Source: a bacterium
GTDB lineage: Bacteria > Pseudomonadota > Alphaproteobacteria > Ferrovibrionales > Ferrovibrionaceae
Length of the DNA: 41,046 bases
Direction of reading: 5' to 3'
Assembly: GCA_022844005.1 (NCBI GenBank)
Contig: JALHMN010000022.1
Location: forward strand, 1 to 41,046
Numbering within the stretch: the first letter of the stretch is position 1; each line of letters begins with the position of its first letter. Under the pieces are notes generated by a model that saw nothing but the letters and a program-made list of their open reading frames with translations, made no database searches and was not told the DNA's origin. Shown here one piece after another: positions 35,322-41,046 of the stretch. A program made the translations under genes and the position numbers.

Positions 35322-36653
35322 TCAGATCGCTGCCAGCGTCTTGTCCACGGTGCTTCCGAGACGATCGACGATCTCGGCGATCTCCGCCTCCGACGTATTG
35401 AAGGGCGGGGCGATGATGACATGGTCACCGCGGACACCATCGACCGTGCCGTTGCTGGGATAGACGAGGATTCCGCTGTCCAGCGCGGCGGCCTTCAGAT
35501 GTTCGGTGAAATTGACCGACGGGGCGTAGGATTCCTTGGCGCCACGGTCGCGCACGAATTCCAGCGCCCAGAAGAAGCCGCGGCCGCGGATCTCGCCGAC
35601 ATGGGGATGGTTGCCGAACCGCTCGACGAGAGCACTCTCCAGTACCGGGCCCAGACGGTGGACGCTCTCGATCAGCTTCTCCTCGCCGATGATGCGCTGG
35701 ACTTCCAGCGCGCCGGCACAGGCCAGCGGATGGCCCTGGTAGGTGTGGCCATGCACGAAAGCGCCCGACCCGCGCGACAGCCCGTCGATGACGCGGCGCG
35801 AGGCCAGCATGGCACCGATCGGGACATAGCCGCCGCCGAGGCCCTTCGCCACGGCCTGAATGTCCGGGGTGACGCCCTCCTGCTGCCAGACATGCTGGCT
35901 GCCCGAGCGCCCCATGCCGCTCATGATCTCGTCCAGGATCAGAAGCGCGCCGTGGCGCTCGCACACCGCCTTCATCGCCGGGAAATATCCCGGCACCGCG
36001 GTGGTGCAGCCGGACGCGGCGCCCACGATCGGCTCCGCCACGAAAGCGATGACGTTCCCCGGGCCGAGACGCTGAAACTCGGCCTCCAGTTCGTCGGCGA
36101 GTCGCTTCACATAGGCCGCGTCGCTCTCGCCTTCCTGTTTGTAATGGTAGGGAAAACAGGGCGAGACATGGCTGAAGTTCGCCGACAGCAGCGGTTCGTA
36201 GATGCGCCGGCGGCCGGCATGTCCGCCGGTGGCGAGGGCGCCCAGCGTGTTGCCGTGATAGCTCTGCCGCCGGCCGATGAAGCGGGTGCGTTCAGGTTGA
36301 CCGATCTCGACGAAATACTGCCGCGCCAGCTTGATCGACGCTTCGATCGCCTCCGAGCCGGAGGAAACGAAGAAGGCGTTGCTGAGCCCGCCGGGTTCGT
36401 CGCCGACCAGCAATTCGGCGAGTTCCTCGGCCGGATCGGATGAGAAGAAGGCCGTATGCGCATAGGCGAGCTTGCCCGCCTGTTCCGCGATCGCCTTCGC
36501 CACGCGTTCGCTGCCGTGACCGATGCAGGCCACGGCGGCGCCGCCCGAGGCGTCCATCACCGTACGCCCGTCCGCCAGCGTCACGTGAATGCCCCGACCG
36601 CTGACCGCGCGCTCGGGCTTGTTCTTCACGCTTCGATGGAGAATCCTGCTCAT
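35322..36653 (-). CDS. Class III PLP-dependent aminotransferase
   Basis: The 443-residue protein is an aspartate aminotransferase superfamily class III enzyme of the omega-amino acid:pyruvate type. It shows VSSGSEAIEASIKLARQY (phosphate-binding), SYHGNTLGAL, LILDEIMSGMGRSG (Asp241 to the pyridine nitrogen) and DIQAVAKGLGGGYVPIGA with the PLP lysine Lys270. Such enzymes move an amino group from an omega-amino acid or amine to pyruvate or 2-oxoglutarate. ATGs at 36656 and 36653 compete; the second is better spaced from the GGGGGA site. It precedes the dimethylformamidase-like gene by three bases and follows the TIGR02186 gene by 18, so these are almost certainly cotranscribed. Confidence 0.93.
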   Translation of the reverse strand: MSRILHRSVKNKPERAVSGRGIHVTLADGRTVMDASGGAAVACIGHGSERVAKAIAEQAGKLAYAHTAFFSSDPAEELAELLVGDEPGGLSNAFFVSSGSEAIEASIKLARQYFVEIGQPERTRFIGRRQSYHGNTLGALATGGHAGRRRIYEPLLSANFSHVSPCFPYHYKQEGESDAAYVKRLADELEAEFQRLGPGNVIAFVAEPIVGAASGCTTAVPGYFPAMKAVCERHGALLILDEIMSGMGRSGSQHVWQQEGVTPDIQAVAKGLGGGYVPIGAMLASRRVIDGLSRGSGAFVHGHTYQGHPLACAGALEVQRIIGEEKLIESVHRLGPVLESALVERFGNHPHVGEIRGRGFFWALEFVRDRGAKESYAPSVNFTEHLKAAALDSGILVYPSNGTVDGVRGDHVIIAPPFNTSEAEIAEIVDRLGSTVDKTLAAI

Positions 36654-36671
36654 CATCCTTCCCCCGACCAA

Positions 36672-37454
36672 TCAGACGCGCCGCATGACGAAGTTGCCGA
36701 TCCAGCCCGCCGCCAGCGACAGCACGATCGCCAGCACGCCGTATAGTGCCGACTGCTGGCGCGACATGTCGAACAGCCCCTGCTCCAGGCCCGATTTCTT
36801 GACGTAGAGGGGCGTCGAAACGGCGGCCACCACCTGGTTGTTGCGGAACAGGTAGACTTCGGCCTGGTAGGTGCCGACCGAAACGTTGGCCGGGAGTTCG
36901 AACTCGACCCGGAACAGCTTGGGGCCCAGGAAGACCACCCTTTCGGTCTGGTCGTGGAACAGCCCGGCGCGCTGGCGCTGCTCGATCATGGCCGTGCGGA
37001 AGGTGGGAACCACCGCGCTCGGCATGTCGGTCTCCGGTTCGAAGCGCAGTTGTTCGAAGCCGAGGCGAAGCCGCCCCAGGATGGACGGCGTGGAGATCTC
37101 GTTCAGGTTGCGGGTGGCGGCGACGGCGTAATAACTCGGCACCCGGGCGAAGCCGACCGAGGCGGAATTGACCCAGACCCCGAGGATGCGTTCCTTGCGG
37201 CGAACGACGACCGGTTCGGCAGGACCGCGGACCACCACCACGATGTCACCGCCACCCTCTACCGCGCCGTAGATCAGAAGGTCGGTGCCGGTGAAGCTGG
37301 AATTGATCGTGATCAGATGCGTCGACAGATCGGTGATCAGGGGGGCGTCCTTGGGCACGACCTGACCCCGGGCGGTGCCGCAGAGCGGTATCGCCACAAC
37401 AAAAACAGCTACCCAGAAGGCGGCCCCGAAAAGCCACCCCGACCAAAGGGCCAT
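36672..37454 (-). CDS. TIGR02186 family membrane-anchored protein (Alph_Pro_TM)
   Basis: The 260-residue protein belongs to the TIGR02186/Alph_Pro_TM family, restricted mainly to Alphaproteobacteria and of unknown function. It has an N-terminal hydrophobic export signal (about 5-30). A periplasmic beta-rich domain follows, with ITDLSTHLITINSSFTGTDLLIYGAVE and VVVVRGPAEPVVVRRKERILGVWVN, and the protein ends in a transmembrane helix (about 236-256). Members are often found beside a TauE/SafE sulfite exporter gene; none is present here. The ATG follows GAGG by five bases, and that GAGG sits in the 3' arm of a strong hairpin, so its translation may be regulated. Confidence 0.88.
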   Translation of the reverse strand: MALWSGWLFGAAFWVAVFVVAIPLCGTARGQVVPKDAPLITDLSTHLITINSSFTGTDLLIYGAVEGGGDIVVVVRGPAEPVVVRRKERILGVWVNSASVGFARVPSYYAVAATRNLNEISTPSILGRLRLGFEQLRFEPETDMPSAVVPTFRTAMIEQRQRAGLFHDQTERVVFLGPKLFRVEFELPANVSVGTYQAEVYLFRNNQVVAAVSTPLYVKKSGLEQGLFDMSRQQSALYGVLAIVLSLAAGWIGNFVMRRV

Positions 37455-37499
37455 GCCGGCCTCGTTCTCTCAGGATTGAGAGTTACCGCCGAGGCCGGC
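37455..37499 (-). promoter_or_regulatory. Nested hairpin covering the TIGR02186 ribosome binding site
   Basis: GCCGGCCTCG (37455-37464) and CGAGGCCGGC (37490-37499) pair perfectly over 10 bp. An inner stem, CTCTCA (37467-37472) with TGAGAG (37477-37482), closes a GGAT/ATCC tetraloop. On the transcribed strand the last arm contains the GAGG ribosome binding site and ends directly at the ATG. This would block initiation when folded. No T-run follows, which argues against a plain terminator. Confidence 0.6.
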
Positions 37500-37537
37500 G
37501 GACCGGCAAGCGCAATCAACACCTTACGTGGCGAATA

Positions 37538-38713
37538 TCACGCAAGTGTGGCCATTGCGGCATCAAGGCCACCCGATCCGTGGGGCACGCCGGCTCGTTT
37601 CAGCGCCATCTCCACGCAAGCGAGCGCGCCCAGCAGCATCGGTTCGTTCAGATCGCCCATATGGCCGATGCGGAATACCCGCCCCTCCAGTTGGGCGAGT
37701 CCGCGCCCCAGCGCGACATTGAAGTCGGTCTCGGCAATGCGGCGCACCTCCTCCGCATTGTGGCCCTTCGGCATCAGGCAGGCGGTGAGCGAGTCGGAGG
37801 CCGCCGCCGGATCGAGCGGGAAGACGTCCGGCCCGCCGCCGGCCGCCCAGGCTTTCACGCAGGCCCGGGTGGCGGTGGCGAGGCGGCGGTGGCGGGCGAA
37901 GACGTTCTCCAGCCCTTCCTCCTCGATCATGGCGACCGAGGCTTCCAGGCCATAGAAGAAGTGCATCGGCGGGGTGCCGGTGAAGCGCACCTGCCTGCGG
38001 TTCTCCACCATGTTCCGCCAGTCCCAATACCGCCGGGGATTCCGGGCCGACTGGGAGGCGTTCCAGGCCTTTTCCGACACCGCGTTGAAGGCCATGCCGG
38101 GCGGCAGCATCAGCCCCTTCTGCGAGCCGCCGACCACCAGGTCGACACCCCAGTCGTCCATGCGGAAGTCGTAGGAGCAGAAGGAGGAGATGGTGTCGAC
38201 GAAGAAGAGTGCGGGGTGGCCGACGGAGTCGATCGCCTTCCGGACCGCCGGCACCGGGTGCATCGTCCCCGTCGCCGTCTCGTTCTGGACGATCATCACC
38301 GCCTTGATCTCGCGTGCGTCGTCCTTCGCCAGCCGTGCGGCGACCGCCGCAGGGTCGACCGCATGGCGCTCCGGCGTCTCCAGCATCTCCACCTCGGCCC
38401 CGAAGGCGGTCGCCATGCGGGCCCAGTTCTCGGAGAAGTAGCCGGCGGCGCAGACCAGCACCTTGTCGCCGGGCGACAGCGTGTTCGCCACGCTCGCCTC
38501 CCAGGCGCCGTGGCCGGAACTGGCGTAGCAGATGACGACGCCGTCCTTCGTCTTCAGCATGCGCTTCAGGCCTTCGACGGCCTTTTCGCGCCGGGAGACG
38601 AAATCCTTGCCGGTGAAATCGACGGCGGCGGCATCCATCGCCCGCAGCACGCGGTCGGGGATGTTGGTCGGGCCGGGATGCATGAAGAATTGCCGGCCGC
38701 GCAGCACGCTCAT
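37538..38713 (-). CDS. Serine-glyoxylate/alanine-glyoxylate type class V aminotransferase
   Basis: The 391-residue protein is a class V PLP-dependent aminotransferase. Features are RGRQFFMHPGPTNIPDRVLRAM at the N-terminus, YASSGHGAWEASVANTLSPGD, FFVDTISSF, and the PLP lysine Lys199 in VVGGSQKGLMLPPG. The sequence suits serine-glyoxylate or alanine-glyoxylate aminotransferases; some relatives use aspartate, ureidoglycine or pyridoxamine-type substrates. The ATG follows AAGGCG. It lies 37 bases after the ThDP enzyme and 83 bases before the TIGR02186 gene, which has its own hairpin leader. Confidence 0.92.
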   Translation of the reverse strand: MSVLRGRQFFMHPGPTNIPDRVLRAMDAAAVDFTGKDFVSRREKAVEGLKRMLKTKDGVVICYASSGHGAWEASVANTLSPGDKVLVCAAGYFSENWARMATAFGAEVEMLETPERHAVDPAAVAARLAKDDAREIKAVMIVQNETATGTMHPVPAVRKAIDSVGHPALFFVDTISSFCSYDFRMDDWGVDLVVGGSQKGLMLPPGMAFNAVSEKAWNASQSARNPRRYWDWRNMVENRRQVRFTGTPPMHFFYGLEASVAMIEEEGLENVFARHRRLATATRACVKAWAAGGGPDVFPLDPAAASDSLTACLMPKGHNAEEVRRIAETDFNVALGRGLAQLEGRVFRIGHMGDLNEPMLLGALACVEMALKRAGVPHGSGGLDAAMATLA

Positions 38714-38750
38714 GGGAAGTTCGCCTTCTGAGTGGAGTGGTCGGGCACTC

Positions 38751-40400
38751 TCAACGCTTGCCTTCGATCAGCACCTCGATGAGGTGCGGCTTGCCGCTCT
38801 TCACCGCCGCCGCCACGGCGGGCGCCACATCGGCCGCCTTGCTGACACGGGTGCCGGCGACGCCCATGCCCGCCGCCATCTCGACGAAGCCCAGATGCGG
38901 GCCGGCGAGATCCATATGTGCATAGGGCTTGTTCGACAGCACGCCGAAGCGCTGGCGATAGACATCGATATTGTGCTTCAGCACCCGGTATTCGCGGTTG
39001 GCCAGGATAACGAAGGTGATGCCGAGGCCGTGATGGGCGGCCGACCAGAGCGCCTGGATCGAGTACATGGCCGAACCGTCGCCCGAGATCGCCACCACCG
39101 GGCGGTCGGGATGCGCCACCTTGGCCCCGATCGCGCCCGCCAGGCCCTGGCCGATGCCGCCGCCGCGACCGGAGTAGTAGTCGCCCGGCTGTTCGAAGGT
39201 GAAGGTCTTGAACAGGTCCTGGTTGGCGGTGATGGTCTCGTCGACGATGACGGCGTTCGAAGGCGCGCCGGCGCGGATCTCGGCCATGACGCGGGCCATG
39301 GAGATGGGTTCGCGGTCCCAGCTTTTCTTCACCCGCGCGGCCTGGGCTGCTTCCTCGGCCTCCTTCGCCGACTTCAGCGCGGCGTTGCGCGCCGCCGCTC
39401 CCGGCACCTTGCCTTTCAGCGCCTCGAGCAGCGCGGCCAGCGTCTCGCGCGGATGGCCGATGACACCGACATCGAGCGGGTGGTTGTGGGCGAGTCGGCT
39501 CGCCGCCTCCTCGAACTGGAGCACGCGGGCGCCGTCCGGAAAGGGACTGCCGGGCGCGAACCAGACTTCCTCGAAGAACGGCCCGCCGAGGAGGAGGACG
39601 CAATCCGATCCTTCGAGCGCCTTCCTGATCGCCCCGGCATCGAAGGGCAGCGGGCCGCGGGCGTTCGGATGGCTGGTCGGGAACGACGCCTGATGCCGCA
39701 GGCCCTCGACCCAGACACCGGCGCCGAGCGCCTCGGCCAGCGCCACCGCCTGTTCGACGGCGCCCCCTCGCGCGATGTCGTCGCCGACCACCAGCACCGG
39801 CGCTTTCGCGCCCGCCAGCAGGTCGGCTGCGGCCCTGATACCCTCCGGGTCGGGGCGAGTGGCACGGAACAGCCGGTCGGGCTTCGCCGGCGGGATATCC
39901 GTTTCCTGCTCCAGCACGTCGATCGGCAAAGCGATGAAGACGGGGCCACAGGGGGGATCGTTGGCGATCTTGAAGGCGCGGCGCAGGATCGGCCCCAGTT
40001 CGTCGGCGCGCTCGGCCTGCACGGACCACTTGGTCACCGGTGCGGCCATGGCGGCGAGGTCATGGCCGAGCAGCGGGTCGCGCAGCCGCATGCGGGTGTC
40101 TTGCTGGCCCGCGGTCACGATGAGCGGCGAGTTGGCCTTGAGCGCGCTGTAGAGCATGCCGAGCGCATTCCCCAAGCCCGGCGCGACGTGCAGGTTGACG
40201 ATGGCGGTCTTGCCCGTCGCCTGGGCGTAGAAGCTGGCGGCCCCCAGCGCCACGCCCTCGTGCAGGGCGACGATGTAGTCGATCTGCGGATAGTCGGCGA
40301 GACTGTCGATCAGCGGGCTTTCGGTGGTGCCGGGATTGCCGAAGATGTGGTCGACGCCATGCGCCACCAGACTGTCCAGGAAGACGTTACGACCGCGCAC
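38751..40400 (-). CDS. ThDP-dependent enzyme, benzoylformate decarboxylase-like
   Basis: The 549-residue protein is a three-domain thiamine diphosphate enzyme. Its N-terminal part tracks benzoylformate decarboxylase: DHIFGNPGTTESPLIDSL, VALHEGVALGAASFYAQATGKTA with the cofactor-activating Glu48, and VNLHVAPGLGNALGMLYSA with His71 equivalent to the active-site His70 of the Pseudomonas enzyme. The ThDP/Mg motif is GDGSAMYSIQALWSAAHHGLG with Asn at its end (VILAN). It has Thr where that enzyme has Ser26, so the keto acid may differ. GTG 40400 is chosen because GGAGG precedes it; GTG 40412 would lie upstream of that site. It is followed by the class V aminotransferase gene. Confidence 0.9.
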   Translation of the reverse strand: MRGRNVFLDSLVAHGVDHIFGNPGTTESPLIDSLADYPQIDYIVALHEGVALGAASFYAQATGKTAIVNLHVAPGLGNALGMLYSALKANSPLIVTAGQQDTRMRLRDPLLGHDLAAMAAPVTKWSVQAERADELGPILRRAFKIANDPPCGPVFIALPIDVLEQETDIPPAKPDRLFRATRPDPEGIRAAADLLAGAKAPVLVVGDDIARGGAVEQAVALAEALGAGVWVEGLRHQASFPTSHPNARGPLPFDAGAIRKALEGSDCVLLLGGPFFEEVWFAPGSPFPDGARVLQFEEAASRLAHNHPLDVGVIGHPRETLAALLEALKGKVPGAAARNAALKSAKEAEEAAQAARVKKSWDREPISMARVMAEIRAGAPSNAVIVDETITANQDLFKTFTFEQPGDYYSGRGGGIGQGLAGAIGAKVAHPDRPVVAISGDGSAMYSIQALWSAAHHGLGITFVILANREYRVLKHNIDVYRQRFGVLSNKPYAHMDLAGPHLGFVEMAAGMGVAGTRVSKAADVAPAVAAAVKSGKPHLIEVLIEGKR

Positions 40401-40428
40401 TGTTTCCTCCACTTACCCTTTTTGATTG

Positions 40429-40556
40429 TCCCTTCTCCCTTGGGGAGAAGGTGGCGCGTAGCGCCGGATGAGGGGCACCGTTTCGGCGGCGCCCCCTCTG
40501 CGTTGAAGGCGCCCCTCACCCGCCCTCCGGGCACCCTCTCCCCAAGGGAGAGGGAG
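40429..40556. repeat. REP/MITE-like long inverted repeat
   Basis: The arms 40429-40475 and 40509-40556 are imperfect reverse complements of about 45 bases. Each contains a CTCCCTTGGGGAG inner palindrome and ends in a GAGGGGC-type segment. The type is familiar as an intergenic palindromic repeat in Alphaproteobacteria and some other Proteobacteria. It fills most of the gap between the amidase stop and the ThDP enzyme start, and could act as a terminator or RNA stabiliser. Confidence 0.75.
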
Positions 40557-40579
40557 AATGGCGCCGTAGGTCTGCATCC

Positions 40580-41046
40580 TCAGCCCAGCGCCGGCTGGCG
40601 GGTGTGCCAGTCGGTGGCTTTCTGGAAGGCGTGCGCCGCGCGCAGCACCAGCGCATCCTCGAAGGGCCGGCCGGCGAGCTGCAGATTGAGCGGCAGGCCG
40701 GCCTTGGTGAAGCCGCAGGGGATGGCGATGGCGGGGGCGCCGGTGATGTTGAAGGGCGCGGCGATGCCGCGCGGCGGCACCGCCGCCTCGGTGAGCTTCG
40801 CCATCGGCTCGATCGCGGGCGCGGGCCCGGGATAGACCGGGGCGAGCAGCAGATCGGCGGCCTTCATCACCTCGGCCATGCGCAGGCAGAGGACGCGGCG
40901 GTGGCGCTGGGCGCGGAGGTATTCCTCGGCCGTCACCGCGGCACCCGAGAGCACGCGCATGCGGGTGATCTTGGCGTAGTCCATTGGCCGGCGGCGCAGG
41001 TCGGGTCCATGCACCGCGAAGGCCTCGGCATGCAGGATGACGCGGC
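40580..41046 (-). CDS. Amidase signature family enzyme, C-terminal part (partial)
   Basis: Only the C-terminal 155 residues are in the window; the gene continues past 41046. The frame reads on without a stop from the edge (RVILHAEAFAVHGPDLRRRP). The C-terminal motif AAPFNITGAPAIAIPCGFTKAGLPLNLQLAGRPFEDALVLRAAHAFQK is typical of the GatA/AtzE/AtzF amidase signature family, which hydrolyses amide bonds with a Ser-Ser-Lys triad. The catalytic residues are off-window, so substrate and integrity cannot be judged. It would be the first gene of the run that continues, past the REP-like element, into the ThDP enzyme and aminotransferases. Confidence 0.9.
   Translation of the reverse strand, partial: RVILHAEAFAVHGPDLRRRPMDYAKITRMRVLSGAAVTAEEYLRAQRHRRVLCLRMAEVMKAADLLLAPVYPGPAPAIEPMAKLTEAAVPPRGIAAPFNITGAPAIAIPCGFTKAGLPLNLQLAGRPFEDALVLRAAHAFQKATDWHTRQPALG

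Noticed and set aside
38532-40835. 767-codon plus-strand open frame
   Set aside because: It is antisense to the aminotransferase, ThDP enzyme and amidase genes and crosses the REP-like repeat.

Overview
The window is high-GC, densely coded bacterial DNA of alphaproteobacterial type. The infA-maf-rng order, a DUF1194 protein, a TIGR02186 (Alph_Pro_TM) protein, a CheZ-like phosphatase and a TipF-like EAL protein all point to Alphaproteobacteria, perhaps a Rhodospirillales-like lineage; the genus cannot be named from sequence alone. I see no rRNA, tRNA, CRISPR array, transposase or prophage gene. The largest gene-free gap is about 210 bases. I also see no recognisable transcription factor gene in 41 kb.

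Region 1 (1-8.2 kb): an unrecognised protein, a secreted DUF1194 protein, and a minus-strand run (MaoC hydratase, ribF, acyl-CoA synthetase, exported coiled-coil protein). The run diverges from cheZ across a promoter region that carries a sigma70-like box pair, a 15-bp dyad and a sigma54-like box. A HAD phosphatase follows cheZ.

Region 2 (8.2-20.5 kb): a HAD-IIA phosphatase overlapping a degenerate EAL protein, a cupin fused to four rhodanese-like domains, an acyltransferase-SGNH protein, a PPC/DUF296 protein, an AtzH/HpxZ-like protein, the infA-maf-rng housekeeping block, and an 824-residue secreted CAP-RTX protein built on an exact 366-bp super-repeat.

Region 3 (20.5-28.3 kb): a catabolic patch in three strand blocks: thiolase-like protein and zinc deacylase (minus), SMP-30 lactonase-like and carboxymuconolactone decarboxylase-like proteins (plus), and N-acyl-D-amino-acid deacylase, quinone reductase and oxaloacetate decarboxylase-like enzyme (minus).

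Region 4 (28.3-33.2 kb): a complete MacA-MacB-TolC type tripartite efflux operon.

Region 5 (33.2-41 kb): a minus-strand run of nitrogen-compound enzymes (amidase, benzoylformate-decarboxylase-like ThDP enzyme, serine-glyoxylate-type aminotransferase, TIGR02186 protein, class III aminotransferase, and a dimethylformamidase large-subunit-like protein). It is interrupted by a REP-like inverted repeat and by a hairpin covering a ribosome binding site. The last gene runs off the window. The most promising candidates for new biology are the orphan dimethylformamidase-like enzyme with its aminotransferase partner, the cupin/four-rhodanese fusion with a single surviving active-site cysteine, the CheZ with three CheY-docking-like peptides, and the CAP-RTX super-repeat protein.
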